Below are positions 47,900 through 57,178 of a DNA stretch of 64,000 bases, piece after piece. A program made the translations under genes and the position numbers. The number at the start of each line of letters is the position of its first letter. Position 1 is the first letter of the stretch. The stretch comes from Rudaea sp. 3F27F6 (GTDB lineage Bacteria; Pseudomonadota; Gammaproteobacteria; Xanthomonadales; Rhodanobacteraceae): assembly GCF_005503555.1 (NCBI RefSeq), contig NZ_SCNG01000001.1, positions 682,001 through 746,000 on the forward strand. The letters are read 5' to 3'. The notes beneath the pieces were generated by a model, which worked only from the letters and a program-made list of their open reading frames with translations, had not been told where the DNA came from and did not search any database.

Positions 47900-49228
47900 A
47901 TGCAGCTGCAATTTCTGCAAAGCCACGCATGGCAAGTCTCGCTGGGACGCTTCGTCGTCCTGCTGGCGGTCGCGCTCGCGCTCGGCTGGTGCTTCGGCAT
48001 CGCCGACTATGCGTTGCTCGCCGCCTTGTTCGGGTACTCCCTGTATTCGCTGTTCGAGCTCCATCAACTGCAATCCTGGCTGCGTTCGCGCCGGCGTCTG
48101 CCGCCGCCGGAAGATCGTGGCGTGTGGTCGGACATCTCCGTGTATATGCATACCAAACTGCACGCTGAGCGCTCGCGCAAGCGCCGCCTGATCACCCTGC
48201 TGCGCGCTTTCCGCGAAGGTGCCGCCGCGCTGCCGGACGGCGTCGTCGTGCTCGACCGCGGCCGCAGCGTGGTCTGGTTCAACGAGGCCGCGGAGCGCCT
48301 GCTCGGCATGGCCGCGCCGCGCGACCGAGGTGCGCACATCGACGACTTCCTGCCGCTGTCGGCGAAATCGTGGTTCGAGGAAGACCCGACGCGCGAGCCG
48401 CTGCGCGAGGTTGCCTCGAACATGGACGAAGCCACGCGCCTGTCGTTCCGTTTGATCCCCTATTCCTATGATCACAGCCTGCTCGTCGTGCGCGACATCA
48501 CTCCGCTCGCGCGCCTGGAACAGGTTCGTCGCGATTTCGTCGCCAACGTGTCACACGAGCTGCGTACACCGTTGACCGTGCTGCACGGATATCTCGAGAT
48601 GCTCGAACCCGAAGTCATGCCCCAGCTCGCCCCCGTGCTCGCCGATTTGCGCGGCCAGTCGCGGCGCATGACGCAGATCGTCGAGGACCTGCTGACGCTT
48701 TCGCGCCTCGAGGCACAGCAGCAGATCAACGACAACGAACGCGTATCGATGCGCGCCCTGCTGTCGACGCTGAAGCGCGAAGCGGACGGGCTCTCCCAAG
48801 GCCGCCACCGCGTCGATGTGGTGCTCGGCTGCGAGGCCGACCTGCGCGGATCGACCGACTATCTGCACAGCGCGTTCTCCAATCTCGTCTCCAACGCCGT
48901 GCGCTACACGCCCGAAGGCGGCCGCATCGAAATGTCGTGGCAGTCCACGGCCAACGGCGGCGCGCGCTTCGCCGTCGCCGACACCGGCTACGGCATCCCG
49001 GCCGAGCACCTGCCGCGCATCACCGAGCGTTTCTACCGGGTTTCCACGAGCCGTTCGCGCGAATCGGGCGGCACCGGCCTCGGCCTGTCGATCGTCAAGC
49101 ACGTGCTGCAGTTGCATCAGGCGCGGCTCGAGATCGAGAGCGAGCTCGGCGTCGGCAGCACGTTCTCCTGCGTCTTCGCGCGCGAGCGCCTGCTGGCGTT
49201 CGAGCCATTGTCCGAGGAAGTCCAATGA
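47900..49228 (+). CDS. phoR: Phosphate regulon sensor histidine kinase PhoR
   Basis: Encodes 442 residues. Two N-terminal membrane helices (FVVLLAVALALGWCF and IADYALLAALFGYSLYSL) with almost no periplasmic loop are typical of PhoR. A PAS domain follows (LPDGVVVLDRGRSVVWFNEAAERLLG), then HisKA with H219 in FVANVSHELRTPL, and HATPase_c with N (SNLVSNAVRYTPEGG), DTGYGIP and GGTGLGLSIVK boxes. It phosphorylates PhoB when phosphate is low. Its stop overlaps the ppk start (ATGA). Confidence 0.96.
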   Translation: MQLQFLQSHAWQVSLGRFVVLLAVALALGWCFGIADYALLAALFGYSLYSLFELHQLQSWLRSRRRLPPPEDRGVWSDISVYMHTKLHAERSRKRRLITLLRAFREGAAALPDGVVVLDRGRSVVWFNEAAERLLGMAAPRDRGAHIDDFLPLSAKSWFEEDPTREPLREVASNMDEATRLSFRLIPYSYDHSLLVVRDITPLARLEQVRRDFVANVSHELRTPLTVLHGYLEMLEPEVMPQLAPVLADLRGQSRRMTQIVEDLLTLSRLEAQQQINDNERVSMRALLSTLKREADGLSQGRHRVDVVLGCEADLRGSTDYLHSAFSNLVSNAVRYTPEGGRIEMSWQSTANGGARFAVADTGYGIPAEHLPRITERFYRVSTSRSRESGGTGLGLSIVKHVLQLHQARLEIESELGVGSTFSCVFARERLLAFEPLSEEVQ

Positions 49229-51390
49229 GTGCCGAAGAATCCGCCGTCACCGCGCAGACCGTGCGCCGCGCCAACGGCAAGGCGCGCGCCGCCGCGCCCG
49301 CCGAGGTGCACTCGGAGATTCATGCCGAACCGCGCAACCTGCGCGATCCCGCGCTCTACCTCAACCGCGAACTCGCCCAACTCGAATTCAATTTCCGCGT
49401 GCTCGCGCAGGCGCAGGACGCATCGGTGCCGCTGCTCGAGCGCATGCGCTTCCTCTGCATCTCGAATTCCAACCTCGACGAATTCTTCGAAGTCCAGGTC
49501 GCCGTGCTGCGCCATCACGTCGCCTTCGGCGACGCCAAGGCCGGCCCGGACGGCACGTCGCCGGCCGAACTGCTCGCGCGCATCCGCGCGCGCGTGCTCG
49601 ATCTGGTCAGCGCGCAATACACGTTCTGGAACGACACGCTGCTGCCCGAACTCGACCGCGAAGGCATCCGCTTCATCGCGCGCGACAAGTGGACGTCGAA
49701 GCAGACCCGCTGGCTGCAGGGTTACTTCCAGAACGAAGTGATGCCGGTGCTGTCGCCGCTCGGCCTCGATCCGGCGCACCCGTTTCCGCGCATCCTCAAC
49801 AAGAGCCTCAACTTCGCGGTTTCGCTGGAAGGCCGCGACGCATTCGGGCGCGAAGGCCACATGGCCCTGCTGCGTGCGCCGCGCTCGCTGCCGCGCATCG
49901 TGCGCCTGCCCGACGAAGTCGCCGAGAAACCGTACGACTTCGTCTTCCTGTCGAGCATCCTGCACCAGTTCGTCGATGAGCTGTTCCCCGGCATGCGCGT
50001 GACCGGCGCCTATCAGTTCCGCGTCACCCGCAACAGCGAACTGTTCGTCGATGAGGAAGACGTCGAAAATCTCGCGCTCGCACTGCGTGACGAATTGCGC
50101 GGGCGCGGTTTCGCGCGCGCGGTGCGCATCGAAATCGCCGACACCTGCCCGAAGCCGGTCGCCGATTACCTGATGCACAATTTCGAGCTCAACGAATCGG
50201 ACGTGTATCGCCTGCCCGGACCGGTCAACGTGCACCGGATCAACGCGATTTACGATCAGGTCGAGCGGCCCGATCTGAAGTTCCCGAAATTCAAGCAGCG
50301 CCCGATCCCGCCGCTCGTCGCCGAGCGCAGTCTGTTCGAAGCGATCGCCGAACGCGACATCCTGCTGCACCACCCTTACGAGTCGTTCAGCGCGGTCACC
50401 GAACTGGTGAAGGAAGCCGCGGCCGACCCCAACGTCCTCGCGATCAAGCAGACCCTGTACCGCACCGGCAACGATTCGCCGCTGGTCAATTCGCTGATCG
50501 ATGCGGCGCGTGCGGGCAAGGACGTCACCGTCGTCGTCGAGCTGCGCGCGCGCTTCGACGAAGAAGCGAATATTTCACTCGCCAACCGCCTGCAGGAAGC
50601 CGGCGTGCAGGTCGTCTACGGCGTGGTCGGCTACAAGACGCACGCCAAGGTGCTGCTGATCGTGCGCCGCGAGAAAACCGGCTTGCGCCGCTACGTGCAC
50701 TTGTCGACCGGCAACTATCACACGGTCACCTCGCGCATCTATACCGACTTCGGCCTGATGACCGCGGACCGGGACATCGGCGAGGACGCGCACAAATTGT
50801 TCCAGCAGCTTTCCGGCCTGGGCCCGGTGATCAAACTCAAGCGCTTGCTGCAGTCGCCGTTCACCCTGCACAAGGGCGTGATGGAGAGGATCGAGCGCGA
50901 GATCGCCCACGCCCAGGCGGGCAAGCCGGCGCGCATCATCGCCAAGATGAACGCGCTCAACGAACCGAGCGTGATCGAACTGCTCTACAAAGCCTCGATC
51001 GCCGGCGTCTCGATCGACCTGATCGTGCGTGGCGCATGCACGCTCAAGCCCGGTCTGCCGGGCGTCTCGGACAATATCCGCGTGCGCTCGATCGTCGGCC
51101 GCTTCCTTGAGCACAGCCGCGTCTACTGGTTCGCCAATGACGACGCGCCGGAAATCTACTGCTCCAGTGCAGACTGGATGGAGCGCAACCTTCTGCGCCG
51201 CATCGAAACCTGTTTCCCGATCCTCGACGCCGATCTCGCCAAGCGCGTATTCGACGAAGGCCTCGCCAACTACCTCGCCGACAACACCCAGGCCTGGGTG
51301 CTGCAGGAAAACGGCCACTATCATCGGCTGACGCCCGACGGCGACAAGCCGCATTCGGCGCAACAGGCGCTGCTCGCCAAGATTTGCTGA
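49225..51390 (+). CDS. ppk1: Polyphosphate kinase 1
   Basis: Encodes 721 residues from the ATG at 49225, overlapping the phoR stop. The family landmarks are LYLNRELAQLEFNFRVL, RMRFLCISNSNLDEFFEVQ, the phospho-acceptor His in YKTHAKVLLI and the second His in FLEHSRVYWF, with DWM.RNL near the end. It makes inorganic polyphosphate from ATP reversibly. The coupling to phoR puts it directly under Pho control. No ppx follows. Confidence 0.97.
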   Translation: MSAEESAVTAQTVRRANGKARAAAPAEVHSEIHAEPRNLRDPALYLNRELAQLEFNFRVLAQAQDASVPLLERMRFLCISNSNLDEFFEVQVAVLRHHVAFGDAKAGPDGTSPAELLARIRARVLDLVSAQYTFWNDTLLPELDREGIRFIARDKWTSKQTRWLQGYFQNEVMPVLSPLGLDPAHPFPRILNKSLNFAVSLEGRDAFGREGHMALLRAPRSLPRIVRLPDEVAEKPYDFVFLSSILHQFVDELFPGMRVTGAYQFRVTRNSELFVDEEDVENLALALRDELRGRGFARAVRIEIADTCPKPVADYLMHNFELNESDVYRLPGPVNVHRINAIYDQVERPDLKFPKFKQRPIPPLVAERSLFEAIAERDILLHHPYESFSAVTELVKEAAADPNVLAIKQTLYRTGNDSPLVNSLIDAARAGKDVTVVVELRARFDEEANISLANRLQEAGVQVVYGVVGYKTHAKVLLIVRREKTGLRRYVHLSTGNYHTVTSRIYTDFGLMTADRDIGEDAHKLFQQLSGLGPVIKLKRLLQSPFTLHKGVMERIEREIAHAQAGKPARIIAKMNALNEPSVIELLYKASIAGVSIDLIVRGACTLKPGLPGVSDNIRVRSIVGRFLEHSRVYWFANDDAPEIYCSSADWMERNLLRRIETCFPILDADLAKRVFDEGLANYLADNTQAWVLQENGHYHRLTPDGDKPHSAQQALLAKIC

Positions 51391-51394
51391 CACG

Positions 51395-51423
51395 AAACGC
51401 CGGAGACTTCGCCGGCGTTTTCC
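51395..51423 (+). terminator. Probable terminator of phoR-ppk1
   Basis: AAACGCCGG, an 8-nt loop, CCGGCGTTT and one more T, 4 bp after the ppk1 stop. The stem is good; the U-tract is short. Confidence 0.7.
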
Positions 51424-51560
51424 GCTGAGCGGCGCAGCTAGACGGAGCACGTCTTCCGCCCCGGTTCGCAGCCCCCACGGGCGCGGCCTGCGCGCGGCGG
51501 CGCAGCTTGCGCTCTGTCACATTGCTGTTACGCTCCGCGCAACCCATGGGGAGTGACAGA

Positions 51561-52910
51561 ATGAGTCTCAAGCTGCGCCTGATCGCGATGAATTTCCTCC
51601 AGTTCTTCATCTGGGGGGCTTGGCTGATCTCGATCGGCGCGTACTGGTTCCAGAACAAGCAATGGTCGGGTACGCAGTTCGGCGCGATCTTCTCGACGAT
51701 GGGCATCGCCTCGCTGTTCATGCCGACGATCGCGGGCATTCTTGCCGATCGCTGGATCAATGCCGAGCGCCTTTACGGCATCCTCCATCTCGTCGGCGCG
51801 GCGATGCTGTTCGTGCTGCCGACGATCGACAATCCTGGCACCTTCTTCTGGGCCATCTTGCTGACCATGATGTGCTACATGCCGACGATCGCGCTCGCGA
51901 TCGCGGTGTCGTACAACGCGCTCAAGCAGCGCGGCGAGGACATCGTGCAGGTGTATCCGCCGATCCGCGTCTGGGGCACCGTCGGCTTCGTCGTCGCGCT
52001 GTGGGTGATCGCGCTGCTCCACCTCGGCAAGTCGGCTGGCCAGTTCTATGTCGCCGCCGCGGCCGCCGCCGTGCTCGGCCTGTACGCATTCACCCTGCCG
52101 CCGTGCCCGCCGAAGCTCGGCCGCAAGCAGGAAGGCATCGTCGGCGATCCGGAGCAGCTCGACGCGAGCGCCCTCGACGCGCTCGGCAAGCAGCATCGCT
52201 ACGCCCTGCTCGCCGACACGCTCGGCCTGCGTGCGTTCACCCTGTTCAAGAATCCGAAGCTCGCGGTGTTCTTCCTCTTCGCCATGCTGCTCGGCGCGGC
52301 ACTGCAGCTGACCAACGCCTACGGCGACACCTTCCTCCACGACTTCGCCAAGCTCGACGTCTATAAAGACGACTTCGCCGTGCGCTACCCCGAGTTCATC
52401 ATGTCGATCTCGCAGATCTCGGAAACCTTGTGCATCCTGCTGATCCCGTTCTTCCTCAAGCGCTTCGGCATCAAGACCGTGATGCTGCTAAGCATGATCG
52501 CCTGGGCGCTACGTTTCGGCCTGTTCGCCGTCGGCGATCCCGGATCGGGGCTGTGGATGATCCTGCTGTCGTGCCTGGTCTACGGGCTCGCCTTCGACTT
52601 CTTCAACATCTCCGGCTCGCTGTTCGTCGAAGGTCAGAGCGACGAAAAAATCCGCGCGAGCGCGCAGGGCCTGTTCATGCTGATGACCAACGGCATCGGC
52701 GCGGTGCTCGGCAGCACCATCTCAGGCTACGTCATCGACCGCTTCTTCACCGACCACGCCTGCAACGACGCGGTCGCCATTTGCAAGAACTGGCCCGGCA
52801 TCTGGACCTCGTTCGCCCTGTACGCCCTGATCACGGGCATCGCCTTCGCCTTGCTGTTCAAGCACAAGCACGATCCGGCGACGGCGATCAAGGCGCGGGC
52901 GGCGCATTGA
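51561..52910 (+). CDS. MFS nucleoside permease (NupG/XapB-like)
   Basis: Encodes 449 residues from the ATG at 51561, with GGGGAG upstream. Twelve membrane helices are visible. The N-terminal NFLQFFIWGAWLISIGAYW and the AGILADRWINAERL loop, with PPIRVWGTVGF later, match the nucleoside:H+ symporter family. The long cytoplasmic middle loop and FFNISGSLFVEGQSD also fit. It probably imports purine or pyrimidine nucleosides, which could feed the uracil pathway near 58000, but the two loci are not adjacent. Confidence 0.9.
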   Translation: MSLKLRLIAMNFLQFFIWGAWLISIGAYWFQNKQWSGTQFGAIFSTMGIASLFMPTIAGILADRWINAERLYGILHLVGAAMLFVLPTIDNPGTFFWAILLTMMCYMPTIALAIAVSYNALKQRGEDIVQVYPPIRVWGTVGFVVALWVIALLHLGKSAGQFYVAAAAAAVLGLYAFTLPPCPPKLGRKQEGIVGDPEQLDASALDALGKQHRYALLADTLGLRAFTLFKNPKLAVFFLFAMLLGAALQLTNAYGDTFLHDFAKLDVYKDDFAVRYPEFIMSISQISETLCILLIPFFLKRFGIKTVMLLSMIAWALRFGLFAVGDPGSGLWMILLSCLVYGLAFDFFNISGSLFVEGQSDEKIRASAQGLFMLMTNGIGAVLGSTISGYVIDRFFTDHACNDAVAICKNWPGIWTSFALYALITGIAFALLFKHKHDPATAIKARAAH

Positions 52911-52921
52911 GCTGGGCCACG

Positions 52922-52935
52922 GTGAGCGGTGAGCG
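52922..52935. repeat. Two tandem copies of the heptamer GTGAGCG
   Basis: GTGAGCGGTGAGCG lies 11 bp after the permease stop. It is identical to units of the array at 5632-5687. Confidence 0.9.
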
Positions 52936-53005
52936 GAAAGAACTTCGGTCGAATTCGATTTTCCGCTCATTTCTCGCAGTTCGCCTTGCCGAAAAAAGAA
53001 GCAAG

Positions 53006-53011
53006 TACAAT
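53006..53011 (+). promoter_or_regulatory. Possible -10 box giving a leaderless dusB transcript
   Basis: TACAAT ends 6 nt before the dusB ATG, so a normal start site would fall on the A of the ATG. No ribosome-binding site is seen. A good -35 at 17 bp is lacking (TTGCCG is at 14 bp), so this is tentative. Confidence 0.35.
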
Positions 53012-53017
53012 ACGCGG

Positions 53018-54001
53018 ATGCAGATCGGTCCTTACCGCATCGACCCTCCGCTCGGACTCGCGCCAATGGCGGGCGTCACCGACAAACCGTTTCGCCAGCT
53101 GTGCAAGCGGCTCGGTGCGGGCCTTGCCACGTCCGAAATGACCACGAGCGATCCGCGCCTATGGATGACGCGCAAATCGCTCAAGCGCATGGATCATGCC
53201 GGCGAACCCGATCCGGTCAGCGTGCAGATCGCCGGCTATGATCCGGCGATGCTCGCCGATGCCGCACGCTACAACGTCGACCATGGCGCCCAGATCATTG
53301 ACATCAACATGGGCTGCCCGGCGAAAAAGGTGTGCAATGTATACGCGGGCTCCGCCCTGCTCCAGGACGAGGCGCTGGTCGCACGCATCTGCACGGCGAC
53401 GGCGCGCGCGGTCGCCGTGCCGGTGACGCTGAAAATCCGCACCGGCTGGAATCGCGACAACCGCAACGGCATCCGCATCGCGCAGATCGCACAGGAATCG
53501 GGCATCGCCGCACTCGCCGTGCACGGCCGCACGCGCGCCGACCTCTACAACGGCGAGGCCGAATACGACACGATTGCCGCGATCAAAGCCTCGGTGTCGA
53601 TCCCGGTGCTCGCCAACGGCGACATCGACACCCCACAGAAAGCGCGCGACATACTCGCCCATACGAAGTGTGACGGCCTGCTGATCGGCCGTGCCGCCCA
53701 GGGCCGGCCTTGGATCTTTCGCGAGATCGCGCATTTCCTCGCTACCGGCGAAACCCTGCCCGCGCCGTCGGCGCAGGAAGTTTGCGCAATCCTGATCGAG
53801 CATCTGGAAAATCTCTACGCCTTCTACGGCGAGCGCCAGGGCGTGCGCATCGCGCGCAAGCACCTCGGCTGGTACGCAAAGGATCGCGAAGAGAACGCCG
53901 CTTTTCGCCGCGTCGCCAATCAGGCCGAAACCGCCGCCGAGCAGTTGCTCCTTACCCGCGAGTATTTCGGCGGGAACGCGGCGTTCGCCCAGGCGGCTTG
54001 A
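53018..54001 (+). CDS. dusB: tRNA-dihydrouridine synthase DusB
   Basis: Encodes 327 residues from the ATG at 53018 (MQIGPYRIDPPLGLAPMAGVTD). The FMN-binding TIM barrel has INMGCPAKKVCN with the catalytic Cys, TLKIRTGW, AVHGRTR, PVLANGDID and IGRAAQGRPWIF. It reduces uridines in tRNA D-loops. In many gammaproteobacteria dusB is followed by fis; here the next gene is a convergent LysR regulator overlapping the 3' end by 50 bp. Confidence 0.95.
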   Translation: MQIGPYRIDPPLGLAPMAGVTDKPFRQLCKRLGAGLATSEMTTSDPRLWMTRKSLKRMDHAGEPDPVSVQIAGYDPAMLADAARYNVDHGAQIIDINMGCPAKKVCNVYAGSALLQDEALVARICTATARAVAVPVTLKIRTGWNRDNRNGIRIAQIAQESGIAALAVHGRTRADLYNGEAEYDTIAAIKASVSIPVLANGDIDTPQKARDILAHTKCDGLLIGRAAQGRPWIFREIAHFLATGETLPAPSAQEVCAILIEHLENLYAFYGERQGVRIARKHLGWYAKDREENAAFRRVANQAETAAEQLLLTREYFGGNAAFAQAA

Positions 54002-54896
54002 GCGCCGCCATATCGCTGCGCGTGGCGCTGTCGAGAAACGCGCCGACCAGCGCGCCGTGATAGCGCGAGCGGCGCAGAATCCACGACAACCTGCGGCGCA
54101 GATCGAGAAACGGCGTAGGCAGCGCGACGAGACGCTGCGCCTTGACCGCGTCGCCGACCGCGATTGCCGGCAGCACCGCAATACCGAGCCCGGCGATCAC
54201 CGCCTGCTTGATCGCCTCGCTCTGGCCTAACTCGAGCACGGTCTGGCCCGGCGGCAGCGAGGCGAGGATGCGCTCGGTCATCGCACGCGTGCCCGAGCCG
54301 TCTTCGCGCAGAATCCAGCGCGCGCCGGCGAAGTCGCGCGCAGCGAGGCGTTTGCGCCGGGCGAGCGCGTGATCGGGCCGTGCGCAGATCACCAGTTCGT
54401 CGTCGCGCCACGGCCGTACTTCGATGTCGGCGTGAACGACGGCGCCCTCGACGCAGCCGAGATCCAGCGCGTGGTCGAGCACCCCCTTCACGATCGCATC
54501 GGTATTGCCGACGGCCAGGCGAATCGAAACCTGCGGATGCGCGGCGGCGAAGGCGCCGAGCAGGTCGCCGACGAGATAGTTGCCGATGGTATTGCTCGCA
54601 CCGAGGCGCAGCTCGCCGTCGAGCACGTCGCTGCGCCCCTGCGCGCTGCGCTTGAGTTCGACCGTGCGCTCGAGGATTTCCTGCGCCAGCGGCAGCGCCT
54701 CGCGTCCGCGCTCGCTCAGATACAGACGGCCGCGTTGCCGGTCGAACAAGGTCACGCCGAGCTGTGCTTCGAGTTCGGCCAGCGCCATGCTCAGCGCAGG
54801 CTGCGACAGATGCAGCTTGCCCGCGGCCGCGCGCACGCTGCCCTCGCCGGCGACGGCGGCGAACACTTCGAGCTGGCGCAGGGAAATGCCGATCAT
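53952..54896 (-). CDS. LysR-family regulator, probable regulator of yeiH
   Basis: Encodes 314 residues. The N-terminal winged helix (SLRQLEVFAAVAGEGSVRAAAGKLHLSQ..LS split by a helix turn, LGVTLFDR) is typical of LysR. The effector domain starts near residue 90 (GELRLGASNTIGNYLVGDLL), similar to YeiE/CysB-like members. It is divergent from yeiH, the same pairing as yeiE-yeiH in enterobacteria. The last 50 bp overlap the 3' end of dusB on the opposite strand, and the C-terminal tail is basic and may be an extension. Confidence 0.9.
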   Translation of the reverse strand: MIGISLRQLEVFAAVAGEGSVRAAAGKLHLSQPALSMALAELEAQLGVTLFDRQRGRLYLSERGREALPLAQEILERTVELKRSAQGRSDVLDGELRLGASNTIGNYLVGDLLGAFAAAHPQVSIRLAVGNTDAIVKGVLDHALDLGCVEGAVVHADIEVRPWRDDELVICARPDHALARRKRLAARDFAGARWILREDGSGTRAMTERILASLPPGQTVLELGQSEAIKQAVIAGLGIAVLPAIAVGDAVKAQRLVALPTPFLDLRRRLSWILRRSRYHGALVGAFLDSATRSDMAALKPPGRTPRSRRNTRG

Positions 54897-54905
54897 CAGA
54901 AAATC

Positions 54906-54920
54906 TTATTCCTCCGATAA
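54906..54920. promoter_or_regulatory. LysR-type operator (T-N11-A)
   Basis: TTATTCCTCCGATAA, a TTAT-N7-ATAA dyad fitting the T-N11-A consensus, in the divergent region 10 bp from the regulator's start codon. Confidence 0.55.
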
Positions 54921-54926
54921 AGAGTT

Positions 54927-54944
54927 TTCAATTTTCTTATTGAA
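54927..54944. promoter_or_regulatory. Second palindrome in the LysR/yeiH spacer
   Basis: TTCAAT-N6-ATTGAA, a perfect 18-bp dyad, spaced 21 bp centre to centre from the first (two helical turns). Two phased sites are usual for LysR regulators. Confidence 0.5.
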
Positions 54945-54960
54945 TCCGTGCGCGGAAAAT

Positions 54961-56034
54961 ATGCTCACTTCCTGCGGATTTCCGACCGTGAACACGCATA
55001 TTCTCGCTGCCCCTTCTTCCAAGCCCGAAGGCAATATCGTCCGCCGCCATCTTCCGGGCCTCGCGCTCGCCGTCACGCTCGGCGTCGCCGGCCTGCTGCT
55101 CGCCGGCTGGGCACCGTTGCAGCGCGCGCAGATCAGTGCGCTGACGATCGCGATCGTTCTCGGCATGGTCGTCGGCAACGCCTTCGGCAAGCAGTTGCCC
55201 GTGGTGTTCGCGCCGGGCGTGCTGACCGCGCAGCAAAAGCTGCTGCGCCTCGGCGTCATACTCTACGGCCTGCGCCTGTCGTTCGGCCAGATCGCCGCGA
55301 TCGGACCTGCGGGCCTCGCCATCGACGCGATCGTCGTCGTCGCCACGCTCGCGCTCGCGTCCGTGCTCGGCCGGCGCGTGTTCGGACTCGACCGCGACAG
55401 CGCCCTGCTGACCGGTGTCGGCAGCGCGATCTGCGGCGCGGCCGCGGTGCTCGCGCTCGAACGCGTGCTCAAGCCCGATCCGGCCAAGGTCGCGATCGCG
55501 GTCGCCACGGTCGTGCTGTTCGGCACGCTCGATATTTTTCTCTACCCCGTTCTCTATCCGCATCTCGGCATGGACGCAGCGCATTTCGGTTTGTATACCG
55601 GCGCGACCGTGCACGAAGTTGCACAGGTCATCGCGGTCGGCAGCGCCGTCGACCCGGCGACAGCGGACTCCGCCGTCGTGGTCAAACTGACGCGCGTGAT
55701 GCTGCTCGTGCCCGTGCTGTTCTTCTTCGGCTGGCGCCAAGCGAAGTTCGCTCAGGCGAGCGGCGCGGCCAAGACGAAAGTGCCGCTGCCGTGGTTCGCG
55801 CTGGCCTTCGTCGCGGTCAGCGCGATCAATTCGCTGATCACGTTCCCGCACGAAATCAAAGGGCCGCTGCTGACCCTCGACACCTTGCTGCTTGCCGCCG
55901 CGATGGCCGCACTCGGCCTGGAAACGCGCATCGCCAAGCTGCGTGCGCTCGGTCCGAAGCCGCTGCTGCTTGCTGCGCTGCTCTGGCTCTGGCTGATCGG
56001 CGGCGGCGCGCTGCTCGTGCATTTTTTCGCCTGA
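54961..56034 (+). CDS. yeiH: YeiH-family (UPF0324) membrane protein
   Basis: Encodes 357 residues from the ATG at 54961; a GTG at 54988 is an alternative. About ten membrane helices are visible. UPF0324 landmarks: LGVILYGLRLSFGQI, SAICGAAAVLA, GLYTGATVHEVAQVIAVG and the acidic/basic pair in VVVKLTRVMLLVPV. The family is a putative sulfonate or small-anion transporter/channel; the substrate is not established. It is controlled probably by the divergent LysR protein. Confidence 0.9.
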   Translation: MLTSCGFPTVNTHILAAPSSKPEGNIVRRHLPGLALAVTLGVAGLLLAGWAPLQRAQISALTIAIVLGMVVGNAFGKQLPVVFAPGVLTAQQKLLRLGVILYGLRLSFGQIAAIGPAGLAIDAIVVVATLALASVLGRRVFGLDRDSALLTGVGSAICGAAAVLALERVLKPDPAKVAIAVATVVLFGTLDIFLYPVLYPHLGMDAAHFGLYTGATVHEVAQVIAVGSAVDPATADSAVVVKLTRVMLLVPVLFFFGWRQAKFAQASGAAKTKVPLPWFALAFVAVSAINSLITFPHEIKGPLLTLDTLLLAAAMAALGLETRIAKLRALGPKPLLLAALLWLWLIGGGALLVHFFA

Positions 56035-56094
56035 CGAGTTGAAAGCTGCGGCGCCCGGCGGCGTTCTTCTTCGCACGATCCTTAGGAAAACGTC

Positions 56095-57075
56095 ATGAAG
56101 AATTTCACCGCCGCGCTGCTCGCTGTCGCCGTCGCATTGCCCGCGGCGAGCCACGCCTCCGATCCGAACGTCAACGTGCAGATCGTCGATGCACTGCAGA
56201 AGCGCTACGGCGCGCATCCCGGCTATCGCGCCAATCACGCCAAGGGCGTCGTCGTCGAAGGCAGCTTCACGCCGTCGGCCGAGGCCACGCCGCTCACGCG
56301 CTCACCGATCTATGCCGGCGCGACGTTGCCGGTGACCGCGCGCTTCTCCGACGCAGGCGGCCTGCCCGACCTGCACGATGCCGCGCCCGAGGCGAACCCG
56401 CACGGCATTGCAATCAAGTTCCATCTGCCGAACGGCGTGGACAGCGACATTGTCGCAAATTCGTTCAAGTTCTTTCCCGTCGCCACGCCCGAGGATTTCC
56501 GTGATCTGCAGCTCGCCGCCGCGTCGAGCGCGCCCGGCGCACCGAAATCGGCGCAGCTCGATGCGTTCCTCAAAGCGCACCCGAGCGTCGGCAAAGCGGT
56601 CGCCACACTCGGAACGCCGGCGAGCTTCGCCGACGAGGAGTACTACGGCATCGACGCGTTCGTGTTCGCGAACAAGGACGGCACGAAGCAGGCATTCCGC
56701 TACGTCATCGCGCCCGCCAAAGTGGTGCATCTGCCGAAAGCCGAGGCAGCGAAGAAGTCGGCGAACTACTTGTTCGACAATCTGCCGCAGCGTCTCGCGA
56801 AAGGACCGGTGACTTTCCACATCAAGGCTCAGCTCGCCACGCCGGGCGACCAGACCAAGGATCCGACGCAACCGTGGCCGGCCGACCGCAAAATCGTCGA
56901 TCTCGGCGTACTGACGATCACCAAGGTCGTCGCCGACAGCGACGCCGCGCAAAAGAAGCTCCTGTTCATCCCGGGCCGATTGACCGACGGCATCGCACCC
57001 TCGGACGATCCGCTCATCCCGGCGCGCGACGGCTCGTACGCGGTCTCGTTCGGGCGGCGTAGCGCGGGCTCGTAA
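56095..57075 (+). CDS. Periplasmic catalase-related peroxidase (SrpA-like)
   Basis: Encodes 326 residues with AGGA upstream and a signal peptide (MKNFTAALLAVAVALPAASHA). The catalase-like core is reduced compared with full catalases (about 480 residues or more). The distal His lies in YRANHAKGVVVEGSF; the conserved NPHGIAIKFH follows; the proximal Tyr is likely in RDGSYAVSFGRR. Such small heme proteins act as peroxidases rather than efficient catalases. No cytochrome b561 gene, a common partner, is adjacent. Confidence 0.87.
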   Translation: MKNFTAALLAVAVALPAASHASDPNVNVQIVDALQKRYGAHPGYRANHAKGVVVEGSFTPSAEATPLTRSPIYAGATLPVTARFSDAGGLPDLHDAAPEANPHGIAIKFHLPNGVDSDIVANSFKFFPVATPEDFRDLQLAAASSAPGAPKSAQLDAFLKAHPSVGKAVATLGTPASFADEEYYGIDAFVFANKDGTKQAFRYVIAPAKVVHLPKAEAAKKSANYLFDNLPQRLAKGPVTFHIKAQLATPGDQTKDPTQPWPADRKIVDLGVLTITKVVADSDAAQKKLLFIPGRLTDGIAPSDDPLIPARDGSYAVSFGRRSAGS

Positions 57076-57178
57076 GCAGTCGTCCGCCGTGGCGGGACGC
57101 GCACCTCTCTAGCGGCACATCGGTGCAGGTGTGCGAATTCCGTTCGCACACCGCTCTCGCGGATCGGAAAACTGCGGC

